Source of the DNA: Whalleya microplaca
Taxonomy: Eukaryota; Ascomycota; Sordariomycetes; Xylariales; Xylariaceae
Direction: 5' to 3'
Length of the DNA stretch: 64,000 bases
Assembly: GCA_022497155.1 (NCBI GenBank)
Contig: MU385741.1
Location: 372,001-436,000, forward strand
Part shown: in pieces, positions 11,948 to 23,099 of the stretch
How the letters are laid out: every line of letters starts with the position of its first letter
Position numbering within the stretch: position 1 is the stretch's first letter
The notes under the pieces: generated by a model
Seen by the model: only the letters and a program-made list of their open reading frames with translations
Databases searched by the model: none
What the model was told of the DNA's origin: nothing
Position numbers and translations under genes: made by a program

Positions 11948-14050
11948 GCTAGTTGGTCCATATGCTGTCATCATCACTGTGGACTAGGGCGTTTTTAATT
12001 CATTGGGTAACGGAATTATTCAATGAAAATCGTTTGGCGTGCTAGAGATCACGCCTAGTAAATGTTATGTACGAATAGTTGAACAGAAGAAACAGTGACG
12101 CCCAATCTCCGTGGCTTTCTTCATAATACAATTGCACGCTAATAAGTGATCTTGAAAAGGTGATTCGTTCAACGACGATCTTCGGATCGAAGAACATTGC
12201 TCAAGGATCCCATGGCGAGACCTCGTGACATCGGGACGCAGAGATGAAGCAGTTCTTTTTCGTGTTCAGATGCGGATAATATCGATATGTCTCACAACCT
12301 ACCAACCTCGCCTAGGACCAGGGAACATGTTCCTCATCTCATCACCGTAACCCGCGTAGTCTTGCCATCCTTTCCCGCAATGATTCGCAATCCTATGGGC
12401 CCTCTGGCCTCGAGTCATCCCTGACGCTCCACAAGACACCATAGCACAACAACCCAGAAGCAACACAACGGGTAGGGTCCTAGGGTAACAAATGCCGCGG
12501 AAACACCATCCACCCGCGCGCGCAGAGATCATGCACGACATCATCCCAGACGAACATGGCAGAGTTACATCACGTCCGCGGTGTTTACGCGTTAATAAAT
12601 AAGTCATCGGCCCGCAGACAGGGACTCCAAACGCCCGGCTTCAGAGTATGGACACAACTCCATCCAATTGACTTCAATCCGTACCGAAAGTATAAGTTAC
12701 CTACATCGTTTCTCGGAACTGACCCTTGCTGTCAGCCAGCTTAAAACGGACCAGTATTTGGGAGTCAGATAGGACTCGGGTCGACGCTAGGCAGGGAAAT
12801 TGACTTCGTATCACCATCATGCTTTGATCTGAGCTCTGTACACCTGAATACTGCAGCGGCACAGCAGCTAGGGATATTCCTAGCGATCTATACCCATTAC
12901 GTCAAGAAATATAGAGACGGTACTAGGTAATCATCCTTTTCCAGGACGTTCCTCGACTTGATGTACCCCTAGTTAACAATGTGAAGTGCCTTTTCTGTCT
13001 ACGGGAGCCCACAGTGGATGGTGTAACAAGTGTGATGAGAGCCTTTGGGCTTCACTTCATGAACTTCGGTCTTGTAGGCAGGGAGGTCACCGTTGCCAGT
13101 GTCTTCAGTATCGGGTGCAAACCGCTTCCTATCTTCACCAGAGATAAGGGTCAGTCCACCTGAATCACGTCAGACTATTAGTTGTAGATCTTACCACTTT
13201 GGTTCCTCATCTCAGTCATACCTGTTGCGGCGCAAGTGCTGAGTAAGAAAGATGGGAAGGTCGATTCCTGTTGTACCTATGGTTGATTGCCTACATCGAT
13301 CCGTCAGTGTTATAATGGTACAAATATGGATGGTACGGAAGTATGTTTCTCGTGGTATCTTTGGTTGAATGAGGGGCACCCTCAACAAGCTGAATACTAG
13401 ACTCACTGCTCACTCATCCCTTACCATATGAAAAACTGCCCCCTGGCCGTAGTGAACTTCATGTAGACGCATTCCTATATTACCCTATCTATCACTCCGT
13501 ATCACTCCGTATCCACAGGTTTACGTACATACCACATAATACAATTGAGTAAAGCCCTAAGCCTCCTTTTAGTCGTGTCCTTTCGTCAAGGAGGCAGAGG
13601 GCAACAGAGAAGCATTCCCCTAGCGGAATATAGTAGTGTGTTCTACGTTGAATATATCACGCTTCTTCTAGACCTACAGAGTAGCATAACATCATTAGTG
13701 CTATGAGACAGATTAGTTCAATATAGATACAAACCAGCTAAAGACAAGCAGAGGCGTTAGAGCTACCATAACACGACATCGACGTTCTAATTCTAAGGCA
13801 TGACAAGGTAGTTCCAAATTCAGTAGTATTTAAATGGGTTCTCTCATAAACTTTCCGTTAAGGAGTCCTGTATCCACAGTTCTGACTCGGTGCTTGAGAA
13901 AGAATCAAAAGGGGGGAGGGACATAAGCCCGAAACCTTCGACAAAAAGGGCGTATCTCGTTGGCCCATACATCCGTAAGCCCGCTAGATAATCGATAATG
14001 ACCAGTCATCAAAATATCAACCTGTATCCCAATAGCAAACCCACTCGCTA
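11948..14050. other. Intergenic region, no gene recognised
   Basis: About 2.1 kb separating the 3' ends of the convergent nitronate monooxygenase and FAD monooxygenase genes. I see only short frames, none with a recognisable family. Confidence 0.5.
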
Positions 14051-15868
14051 CTACAAATGAGAAACACGCAACAACCGCGCAATTATCCCATCCCAGCCAG
14101 CCAACACCTCTTCATCTAGCTTCTCAGCCCGCCACGCCACGATGCGGTCAGGCCGGACGAGCACGGCACCCTTCTCACCAACTGCACAGTCCTCAGACCA
14201 CATGCCATCTGTATCAGACCACTCGCCCTCGCCAAGGCCGATGACCTCGACGTGGACGTACTCGCCCTCGCGTGACCGCCAGTCGGCGCTTCGCGCCAGC
14301 AGGAGGAACTTATCGGGGAGCACCATATCGCGCGTGGACACCCTCTCGACACCATCCCTGCTTAACCAGGCATGCGGGAGCTGGCGGCCCGGCTTAGTGG
14401 AAGGGCGATAATTCAGGAGATCGACCTCCTCGTCCCGTCCGCTCTCGTCGGGGTAGAACCAGCCGACCTCGGCGCCGATGGCGTGGAACTCCTGGTCGAG
14501 GATCTTCTGGGCGTCCTCGACGCCCTGGCGCACGCTGGCGTGCTCGGGGTGGTTCATGTCGAAATACCGCTCCAGGGCCGCGACGTTGGTCGCCGCGTCG
14601 TTGGACACGTCGATCCCGAGCGCCTTGTCCATGACCAGACCGTGCTGCTGCAGGTTGCGCAGGCTGGTGCGCGCGACGCGCTGGGCTACGGGGCGCCGCT
14701 CGGTGCCGTACGTGTCGAGGAGCGCGTCGAATTTGTTCTTCCCCGTGCTGCTGTCCTCGCTGTCGTGCCGCAGAGCAAGGTCCAGCTTCCAGACTAGGTT
14801 CTGCATGTCCTGCAGTCCCGAGTTCAGTCCGAGAGCCCCCCACGGCGGTACGTGATGGGCCGCGTCTCCGACGAGGAAGACGCGGCCGCCGGCCGACCTG
14901 TAGCGCTCCGCGACGACAGCCTCGACGCGCCACTGGCTGATGGTGAGGATTTCGATATCGAGGTCCGGTATCCCTAGGGAGAAGCGTACGCGGTCGATTA
15001 GTTTCTCCTTGCCACTGACAATCGCATCCTTGCTGACCTGGAGATCCTCAAGTTCCCCAGGCGCCGCCGCAAACGCAAACATCCATTCCTCGCCTCCGGG
15101 GCCGGACCCCTTCCGCAGCGGATATGGCCCTAGATGGTACATATAGCCAGTGCCGATAGTGCCGCCGCGGTCCGGGTTGATGAGCCAGGTGATCAGCTGG
15201 CGGGGCTCGTGGTAATCCGAGACGGGAGCCCGGAAGTGCACCGAGATCATGCGTAGAATGTTTCGCTGGCCTTCCCAGGGGATCTGCAAGTGGTCGATGA
15301 GGAAGCGGCCGCCATCCGCGCCGATGACGAAACGGGCGCGGTACTTCTTCGGCTCCGGCTCGTTAGCATGTCGAACGAGCACGGAGACGTACGCGCCATC
15401 GAGACCATCAACGTGCTCTTCCACATCCAACACCTCGGAGCGATGAAATAGCCCGGTCGGGTTCAGCTCCCTCGCGCGCCGTAGTAGGATGGGCTCGGCG
15501 CGGATCTGCGGCAGACAGAGATACGGGGCGGGGCTGGCGGCCGCGTAGAGGTCGCTATAACCAGTCCACGCTGGCCGGCAGTAGATTTCACGGCCGGAGG
15601 GTCCGAGGCCTGTATACCAGGCCGTTTGGGCAGTGGTGTGTGGCGGGGCGCGCTGGGCGAGAACTTCGGCCTCGACGCCGAGCTCGCGGAAAATCTCGAC
15701 GCTGCGCGGGTTGAAGCCGACGGCCTTGGGGTGGATGGACGTCCCAGGGTACCGCTCAAAGAGCAGGTGCGGGATTTTCCGCTGCGAGAGCGCGATGCTG
15801 GTTGCGAGGCCACTGGGGCCGCCGCCTATTATTATAACCGGGTGCAATAGCCCCGTGTCGTGTGACAT
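14051..15868 (-). CDS. Class A FAD-dependent monooxygenase (aromatic hydroxylase type)
   Basis: A 605-residue intron-less gene for a flavoprotein of the p-hydroxybenzoate/phenol-hydroxylase superfamily, which uses NAD(P)H and O2 to hydroxylate aromatic or polyketide substrates. The Rossmann GGGPSG dinucleotide fold is at residues 15-20, followed by a Glu (FERYPG) that would bind the ADP ribose. The DG motif reads VIGADGGR at 181-188. The second FAD motif reads GDAAHHVPPWGALGLNSGLQDMQNLVWKL from about 334. Within it the usual P-x-G-G-x-G-x-N reads P-W-G-A-L-G-L-N. The last 150 residues resemble the degenerate thioredoxin-like domain of the phenol hydroxylase group, ending VLVRPDRIVAWRAE. Start chosen at the only ATG before the Rossmann motif. 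No polyketide synthase or other pathway gene is adjacent, so the substrate is unknown. The coding region is clearly more GC-rich than its surroundings. Confidence 0.9.
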   Translation of the reverse strand: MSHDTGLLHPVIIIGGGPSGLATSIALSQRKIPHLLFERYPGTSIHPKAVGFNPRSVEIFRELGVEAEVLAQRAPPHTTAQTAWYTGLGPSGREIYCRPAWTGYSDLYAAASPAPYLCLPQIRAEPILLRRARELNPTGLFHRSEVLDVEEHVDGLDGAYVSVLVRHANEPEPKKYRARFVIGADGGRFLIDHLQIPWEGQRNILRMISVHFRAPVSDYHEPRQLITWLINPDRGGTIGTGYMYHLGPYPLRKGSGPGGEEWMFAFAAAPGELEDLQVSKDAIVSGKEKLIDRVRFSLGIPDLDIEILTISQWRVEAVVAERYRSAGGRVFLVGDAAHHVPPWGALGLNSGLQDMQNLVWKLDLALRHDSEDSSTGKNKFDALLDTYGTERRPVAQRVARTSLRNLQQHGLVMDKALGIDVSNDAATNVAALERYFDMNHPEHASVRQGVEDAQKILDQEFHAIGAEVGWFYPDESGRDEEVDLLNYRPSTKPGRQLPHAWLSRDGVERVSTRDMVLPDKFLLLARSADWRSREGEYVHVEVIGLGEGEWSDTDGMWSEDCAVGEKGAVLVRPDRIVAWRAEKLDEEVLAGWDGIIARLLRVSHL

Positions 15869-17426
15869 GTTGACTCAAAACATGCGACAGCTGCTTGGGT
15901 GACTTATAAGTGGCTGCATAGATTGACATCTACCGAATACCCGGTTCAGGTACCACACCAGTCCCAATGCCTAGGGACCGAGATTGTTAAAGAACGAGTC
16001 ACCTCTCAGTCTATATATGCTCACCAATGGTCAAGCTGTGGATACTGGCGTCCTGTCACTTTACCACGGGATTTGCATACAGTGTGTTGCAAATAATAGC
16101 TGGGTCCGGCATTGTGAAAGACTCGACTCTCCCCCGACTACCCATCAGACACATCCTGTACCACCCTGACGGGTCTCAATCTGGGGTATGCTCGAGTGCC
16201 ACGGGTTCCACGGATTAAGAAGAGGAGAAGTGGGGTTGAAGATTATTGTCGTATGGTTTTCGAAAAGGCCGCAGTTTATACTAAACCTCTTGAGGATTTG
16301 GATCCCCTCTTTGTGCAGAGTAAGGCCGTAAAAATACTACCGTTGTTCCATCAATGATAAAGCAGCTTGCTTTACTTATACTTGCACTTGTTATACGATG
16401 ATGGTTTCTAGGGTAGTCGGATCGTGTCCGCACTTGACGTCGTTGGAAGACTCCAAGACACCTAGTCTGAGCAAAAAAAGTGGCTTTCATTATAGAAATG
16501 TCATTTCTTACCTCTAAGTTTCATTATCGTTGCTAAGTCCGAGATAATCTAAACGATTATCCCAAACAAAATTCCGTTACTATGAACGAGCATAGGGGAC
16601 CAGTTCACGCGAGCCACCTATACTGGTGGTAGGATTGGCATCCCGACGTTCATCCCTGTATAGACCACCAACCAGAGATTTTTGGTTGAGGAAGAATTTA
16701 AGAATACTGAGCTGAATAAGTACTTACCGATAGCAACGGTCTATGTATGTCTAAACTACATGTAGATTGGACTGAGCTTAGTTTCTGAAGAAGAGCCGAC
16801 CCACGTGGAGGTAGTTTCGAACTTCTCATGAAGCTAATTAACCAGCGCTAATATGACGATAGCCTTGATATCGTATATATAAATAAGCTCGTGTGGCGAG
16901 TGGAAGTCTTTGTCGTTGCTAAGGTTTTGGGACTGGGCTTTTGATATCAAGAAGTTTGGTCCCACCAATGACATGCAACAGTGACGCAGCAAGCTTTTCC
17001 AGGTGCACGGTGCAGAATGTACAGTGCAACTAGAAATAAGTACTGTAGTGAATGGGCCACTATTCGTTTTAGTGGTTAGACCCTCCTGTCAATCAATCAG
17101 ATCAGGCAGTTGGGGCTCCATGAGTGCACTAAGACGGGGCTTATAGGTTATCGACACTGTGCTCTATATGCGCTGTACAGTCACTGTAGGTCATGCCGGT
17201 TACTCAACGCGTTCAGCGTGTTCCAGTTGAACAAGATGTTTAGCATCGAGAGCCTCAACCACCTCACTACGTCCACATACAGTTTGTTCGCAGATGGATA
17301 TTTGAATAATATAATAATACCGCAGCTGTTAATTCGGTTTTCCTTTATGGGGCTGCCGACTCATTCTTCCAGAAATGAACAACACTTTCTTGGGCCGAGA
17401 AACTCATCATTAGGCATAAGGACGCT
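15869..17426. other. Divergent intergenic region (FAD monooxygenase / Yrb30-like)
   Basis: About 1.56 kb holding the promoters of two divergently transcribed genes. No gene recognised. Short frames near 15899-16218 and 17110-17442 have no recognisable family and the latter overlaps the start of the next gene in another frame. Confidence 0.5.
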
Positions 17427-19436
17427 ATGGATGCTTTCTTAGCCAAGTTATCTTACCACGCCACCAACTATGCAATTCGTTCGTGTCTTGCCTTGACTTC
17501 TACCTACGTCATCCAACAGGGTTCAAGATTACTTAAGGTACTGCAATATCTGTGAATTATAGCCAGGGGCAAGGGATTCTAATTATTCGATAGACCGTCG
17601 ATGATGACCCCCTCCGGATCGAACTCAGTCAGCTGCAGCGCCGTTTGGCCCGGAAAATCGAGGTAGGTCGTTTTATGCATGTAGATTGGCTAGATCCATG
17701 AATCATAACTGACTCGCGTGCCGCAGCTTATCTCCCCCATATTGGAGTCCATTGAGTTTCGCTTCACGCGGGGGAACTCGGCTCTTGAGGGCGTTGTGCG
17801 GACCGCTCATGAACTTCGGGAAGACATTGATGGGCTTGGGAAACGCCTCGAGATTGCCGCTTTCAAGGATGAGGCGCCAGGACATAGAGCAAAAAGCTCT
17901 GCTGCCGCCGCGGTGCGGCGTGCCGAAATCAAGGGAATTATTGCAGACATCAAGCAGTTGCTTGTTGATATCGACGACTCTATCCCCCTAATCAACCTTT
18001 GGGTTTCTGCAATTGGTGGGATTCAAACACAGCCGGCGCCTTTCTCGCCCTCCCGTTTGTTGCAGGCTAGCATGCTTGTGACTGTCGGAGATACCCAGTA
18101 CATTCTTGATCCGGGCCACCCTATGCAGATTGGGCCAGACTTTACGTTGTCCCTTTATATGCTCTTTCGTGGGCACGCATCTTCCGATGATACAGAGGAA
18201 GCATACGGTGTAGAGGACGGGCAACGGAAGCCCGTGTGGCAGGAAGTCATTCACAAGGCTCGAGTTCGACTCTGTCGAGTACCGCTTGATGAGCTTGATT
18301 TGGCCAATGGCTTAATGTCCGGTAGCCCGCCTGTTAGCTATGCGTATGAGCTTCAGGTCGTAGAAGATCTTGATGATGGAAGAGTGCACACTTTTGAGGA
18401 GAGCGATGCACAGCCCACTGCTTACGATGGCATATCCCTTGCTGGTATTCGCGAGTCAATACCTGTAAACCAGATATCGAAAATGTTCTATGCAGATGTC
18501 GGAAGGATTCTCAACATCAATAATGAAGATGGGGCTTCGAGCAATCCCGTGCTCCTACTCAAACGAGATATACAAGCATCACGTCCAAGTAGGATACCAG
18601 CAGACGAACCCCAGATCAATCAATCACATCTAATCGAAAACGCTGATGAAAGCATAATATCAGAAAACATAATATTCGAAGGCGACAGCCAGGACGACAT
18701 CGACCGCCAGCTGCGACAAGAAAGTGAAGGCGTCGAAGCAATACCCACCTCTGCCGTCGTACCGGTACGAAAATCCACATCCGCACCAGATAGCACCACC
18801 TGGAGGCTACCCAAGAACCTGGATCCCGAGTGGCTCGCGCTCGAGGTATTCGAACTAGATTCGGACGACGACACATTAGACTCTGACTCGTTAATGCCAG
18901 AAGAAGAAGACCTCCCGACCTCACCCAACCGGCGGGCCCCAAAACACACATCCCGGTCCTCCGGGGACTCAAACCTAATAACGCAGCTGAACCGGATGAG
19001 CTTAGCCTCAGCCTCGGCCTCAACCTCGTCACGGCCGTCCTCGCGCGGCTCCCAACCCCAACCACCCAACCACCACCATCCACAACCACATCCACAACCC
19101 AGCAGCACGATACCTCACAGCAGTCTCGCGCCCGGGCCCAGGACCGGCAATCCGAACCAGGGAGCGGGCGGGACGCTGCTGGCGCGCTCGCCGTTCGGGG
19201 CGATCAGGACGTCGCTGTCGCTGCTGGAGATGCTGCTGCGGCTGACGAGCCTGCAGGAGTTCGAGCAGACGACGCACCTGGCGATCCCGGACCACGTGCT
19301 GCGCTTCTACCTGGACGAGTCGGCGTCGACGAGCGGGCTGCGCGGCAAGGACCGCTGGGACGCGCGCGCCGACGCCGAGCGCAAGGTCGGCTTCGATCCG
19401 TATACCGATGCGCCGCCGGGGCGGGATCCGCGGTGA
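17427..19436 (+). CDS. Yrb30-type RanGTP-binding protein
   Basis: Member of the fungal RanGTP-binding protein family typified by yeast Yrb30, which binds Ran-GTP and influences its GTPase cycle in nucleocytoplasmic transport. Three exons join in phase 0: 17427-17537, 17594-17662 and 17727-19436 (donors GTACTG and GTAGGT), giving 629 residues. The first exon starts MDAFLAKLSYHATNY. The first two exons supply the conserved start of the family (NYAIRS, SRLLK, DDDPLRIELSQLQRRLARKIE), which flows directly into LISPILESIEF of exon 3. Further conserved blocks are ALEGVVRTAHELREDI, SPSRLLQAS, QIGPDFTLSLYMLF and KPVWQEVIHKARVRL. The middle is acidic and low in complexity; the last 90 residues return to an ordered, Leu-rich segment. 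Family recognition is from these blocks; direct Ran binding is inferred. Confidence 0.85.
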
Positions 19437-20024
19437 TGATGATGATGACGGTGGCGGTGGCGGTGGAGGTGTTGAGTATCGACCTAGCACGTAGACTAGG
19501 TAGAAGTGAAAGAGAGAATTTTGAGATTGCGATTACTATTGAATCGGTGTCGTGTCTCTGATGGAAGATGAGTGATCATAGATGTGGATGATGTACACAC
19601 ATACACCATAGATACTCCTTACCACATAGATTGCATGGCGGGAGCTCCAAAGCTCAAGAGATTGGCACGGATGAGCATTTGTTTGGGCATAGCGACTATC
19701 TGTTTGGGCGTCATAAAAAGGCCGGGGACACACATACATCACGGATCTGGCGGAAAATGGTATGGTGATCATGTTTTTAAAAACAACATAGAATTGATAC
19801 TCTACGGCAAACCATCGCGCATCCCTTTCTATATAAAGGTTTTTCACCGGCTCCACAAGTGAAAGTGTATGTATGCCCTGTACTCTATCAGACGTGAACA
19901 AGACCCCATCACAGTATACAAGTAAATCGCACATTCCTATCCGACACCCACCCCACACAAATCAACCACCATCCATCATCTAGTCCTCAACGCCGTTGCC
20001 TCATACCCGTCCATCAACATTGCT
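19437..20024. other. Intergenic region between convergent genes
   Basis: Nearly 600 nt between the stop of the Yrb30-like gene and the stop of the SNF2 gene. It starts with GATGATGATGATGACGGTGGCGGTGGCGGTGG-type trinucleotide repeats (19434-19470). No gene seen. Confidence 0.5.
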
Positions 20025-23000
20025 TTACCACCGACGTCCATAGACCTCGTTCTCCCGTCTGCCCGAGCCCGGGCGTTCGGCGTTCTTGCTGCGCATACCC
20101 GCAATACTGCCCTGGACATCCTGGCGAACGACATTCGGATCAACAAACCTACCATCGTCGACATCCGAGCCCCGGCCAGTAGCAGGGCCGAACTGCTTGA
20201 AGAGGTCTATCATCTCCTTGAGGCCGAGCTTGAGGGTGTCCTTGCGGGCGGAGCCCTCGATGGCGGCGGTGGCGAGCATGCGCTTCTTCTCCTGCAGCTC
20301 GAGGATGCGCTCCTCGACCGAGTTCTGCACCGTGAGCTTGTACACCACCACGTCGACCGTCTGCGTCAGCCGGTGCACGCGGTCGATCGCCTGCTCCTCC
20401 ACGAACGGGTTCCAGAACGGCTCCAGGAGCACCACCCGGCTCGCCGCCGTCAGGTTCAGCCCCAGCGCGCCGCACTTCAGCGAGCATAAGAGGACCCGGG
20501 TGTTGGCGTCGTGCCGCAGGCGCTCCAGCGATGCCTCGCGCGCGTCGGGGCGCATGCCCCCGTCGTACCGCGTGTACTTGATTCCCTCCTTGCGGAAGAA
20601 GGGCTCTACTAGGTCCAGCATGCTGGTGAACTGCGAGAAGACGATGAACTTGTGCTCCTGCACCTCTTTGTGGAGGAGCGTGATGAGTTGCCGGATCTTG
20701 GCCGATGCGAGCACATGTGGGGTCTTCTCCTTTTCTCGCTTGGAGTGGGAGTTGTAGTGGTCATCCTCTTCTGAGTCCGAGTCAATCTCAGATTCAGAGA
20801 TGCCCGTGTCAGTTTCAGAATCGGACTCTGTTTCTGAATCCGCATCTTCCTCTCCGTCGTCGCTGGCATCGGATCCCTGGGATTGGCTCTTTATGACCCT
20901 AGATTGGATGACCGAGATGGATTCAAGTTCATCTTCAGAATCAGAGTCTTCTAATGCTCCCTGGAGCTCCTCAGGTTTGGTGTCTTGTCCGTCATTTACA
21001 ACGAAGTTACTGAGTTGGCTGCCATCTTGTGTCTCTTCCTCTTCTGAGTCTTCGGAGTTGATACTCTCCCCCTCGCCCTCTGCATTCTCATCGTCGGTGC
21101 CACCGGCTTTACCCAAGCGTAGAGAGCCTTGCTCGTTGTCAGAGACAATCCAACTGCCCTCATCCTCTTCATCGTCGCTATCGATGACGGCACGTCGATT
21201 TCTCTGCTTCCGCTTCTGGACGACTTCAGTTTTGACCTTTTCTTCCACCACCTTCTTGACCTTGGTCTTCTTCTTCTTCTTTGTTTTTATCTTCGGGGCT
21301 TTCAGCTCTCCTCCGTCCTCGTGGTGCTTGAAGTACTCCAAATCCTCGAAACAGGCTTTGCATTTGTCGGTGCTGGATGAGCGGTTCTCACTGTCGAGCT
21401 CCCAACCACAGATTTCGCAGTGCTTAGTCTCAACATCTAGTCCACCCAGCAGGTCCGCGAGAGCATCGACATCTCCGTCGCCCTTCTTCTGTTTTGTGTA
21501 CTCGAGGGCTTCCTTGTCTTTCTCTAGCTTGCCTTCCACCAATTTCGGGTGGTTGCACGCCTGCCTCAAGCGGAGAAGGAGCACCAAAGCGCTCGCATAA
21601 TTGAGTTTCGAGCGCATCATCTTCTCGAGGCTTTCGTCTGTTCGCCTTTCTAGTCTGTCATAGAACCGCCTCTCGGCTGGGGTGAATTCAGCGGCGACTG
21701 TCATGACTTTCCGCTCAGTGACCTTGAAACTCGAGGTCACGCTTTTCTCGCCATCCTTGCTCTCCTTTCCGCCATTGTTAAGAGCACCAGCCTCCTTCAA
21801 TATGTCCTTTGTTCTGCGCTTCATGAAACATTGCAGCAGACTGTGAAGACGGCGCATGGCAACATCTCCCTTGCCATTCTTCATCGGTTGATCGAAGTGA
21901 TCCTTCCATTCGCGTAGGTCATCGTAGGGCTTGATTCTTAGGAATTTGACTAAGCTTTGGAGTTCGTCCAAGTTGTTCTGCATTGGTGTACCCGAGAGAC
22001 ACCAACGATAGACACTCCGTAGCTCGCAGCAGGCCTTCGTGGCTTTGGCATTCCTGTTCTTGATCGTGTGTGCTTCATCCAAGATTACGCGGTACCAATG
22101 AAGACCAAAACAACCTGTCTTCAAGGTTGCGGTGGTATGGCCGTGCTCTGATACGAGAATTTGATAGGTTGTGATGACCACATCATATCGGCGGAGGTCT
22201 TCAAATCGCTTGGTGCGCTGTGGTCCGTGATGCACAAGAACCTTTAGTCTGTGGGAGTCGGTGACCTTCTCCTTCATCTCAGCCTCCCATTGTCGGATAA
22301 GAGCCAACGGGGCAACAACTAGCGTCGTCTTCTCGACACCCGGGTGCTCGTCTTCCGGCTTCTGATTGGTAAGTATGAGTGCAATCGACTGTAGAGTCTT
22401 GCCCAGACCCATATCATCAGCAAGAAGGCCACCTTTCGGCACTTTTCCTTTCTTGACTGGGCCGAGTTCTCGACCCCTCATCCATTCTACTCCCTCGACT
22501 TGATGTGGTAGAAGTCGCACCTTAAGCCCTTCTACGTGTGATTTGTCTTCGCCGTCGTCTTCCTTCGCAGCCTTGTCTTCCTCATCTTCCAAGGACCCTT
22601 CGAGCAGGGCCTTGATGTCGGCGGCCGCCTTCTTCGGATCGACGTATTCGGAGAAAACACCAGGCTGGGTGTATCTTGAGATCGGAGGACCGTCGGCTAC
22701 CGCTATCGGGTTACTAGCCGTTCCTGCCGGGCCGGGCATGGTGTTGAACATCGGGGGAGGTGCAGGCTTCTTGTCCTTAAAAGAAGGCTGTAACGGTCCT
22801 GATACTCGTTCGGGACGACGGTGGTGCTCTGGTCGGCTCTTCTGGTGCATGAAGAGATGCGCATATTTGTCTTCCATGTCTCCTCCTTTTGACCAGACGC
22901 TCGATTTGACGGCAGGAAGTGAAGCTGTATTGACGCTCGAAGATCCAGAGTTGACGGATGTGAAGCCCCCACTGCTCATGTTTGAAAAGCCGCGCGGCTT

Positions 23001-23099
23001 CTCGCTAGGTTGACTTGGGCCGCCGGATGGGTTACCGTTTGTTTCATTGGAGCCTAAGGGCCGCAATGGCGCCTTAGGCGGCGCTTGTTCTTTGACCAT
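20025..23099 (-). CDS. SNF2-family DNA-dependent ATPase/helicase (Rad5/Uls1-like)
   Basis: A 1024-residue nuclear-type chromatin or repair translocase. The first in-frame ATG (MVKEQAPPKAP) is at 23099; the open frame extends about 25 codons further upstream without an ATG. The N-terminal 200 residues are disordered. The ATPase lobe follows with motif I ADDMGLGKT (about 227-235), DEAH (341-344) and SGTPMQN (369-375). A CxxC...CxxC cluster (HCEICG and KCKACF, about 561-583) sits between the lobes, where Rad5/Rad16-type proteins carry a RING finger. Then a very acidic Ser/Glu/Asp insertion of about 190 residues precedes helicase lobe 2 (KFIVFSQFTSML, SLKCGALGLNLTAASRVVLLEPFWNP, QAIDRVHRLTQ). No intron. 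The exact subfamily is uncertain: lobe motifs and insertion position fit the Rad5/16-Uls1 group, but the four cysteines are too few for a full RING, so E3 activity should not be assumed. Confidence 0.88.
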   Translation of the reverse strand: MVKEQAPPKAPLRPLGSNETNGNPSGGPSQPSEKPRGFSNMSSGGFTSVNSGSSSVNTASLPAVKSSVWSKGGDMEDKYAHLFMHQKSRPEHHRRPERVSGPLQPSFKDKKPAPPPMFNTMPGPAGTASNPIAVADGPPISRYTQPGVFSEYVDPKKAAADIKALLEGSLEDEEDKAAKEDDGEDKSHVEGLKVRLLPHQVEGVEWMRGRELGPVKKGKVPKGGLLADDMGLGKTLQSIALILTNQKPEDEHPGVEKTTLVVAPLALIRQWEAEMKEKVTDSHRLKVLVHHGPQRTKRFEDLRRYDVVITTYQILVSEHGHTTATLKTGCFGLHWYRVILDEAHTIKNRNAKATKACCELRSVYRWCLSGTPMQNNLDELQSLVKFLRIKPYDDLREWKDHFDQPMKNGKGDVAMRRLHSLLQCFMKRRTKDILKEAGALNNGGKESKDGEKSVTSSFKVTERKVMTVAAEFTPAERRFYDRLERRTDESLEKMMRSKLNYASALVLLLRLRQACNHPKLVEGKLEKDKEALEYTKQKKGDGDVDALADLLGGLDVETKHCEICGWELDSENRSSSTDKCKACFEDLEYFKHHEDGGELKAPKIKTKKKKKTKVKKVVEEKVKTEVVQKRKQRNRRAVIDSDDEEDEGSWIVSDNEQGSLRLGKAGGTDDENAEGEGESINSEDSEEEETQDGSQLSNFVVNDGQDTKPEELQGALEDSDSEDELESISVIQSRVIKSQSQGSDASDDGEEDADSETESDSETDTGISESEIDSDSEEDDHYNSHSKREKEKTPHVLASAKIRQLITLLHKEVQEHKFIVFSQFTSMLDLVEPFFRKEGIKYTRYDGGMRPDAREASLERLRHDANTRVLLCSLKCGALGLNLTAASRVVLLEPFWNPFVEEQAIDRVHRLTQTVDVVVYKLTVQNSVEERILELQEKKRMLATAAIEGSARKDTLKLGLKEMIDLFKQFGPATGRGSDVDDGRFVDPNVVRQDVQGSIAGMRSKNAERPGSGRRENEVYGRRW

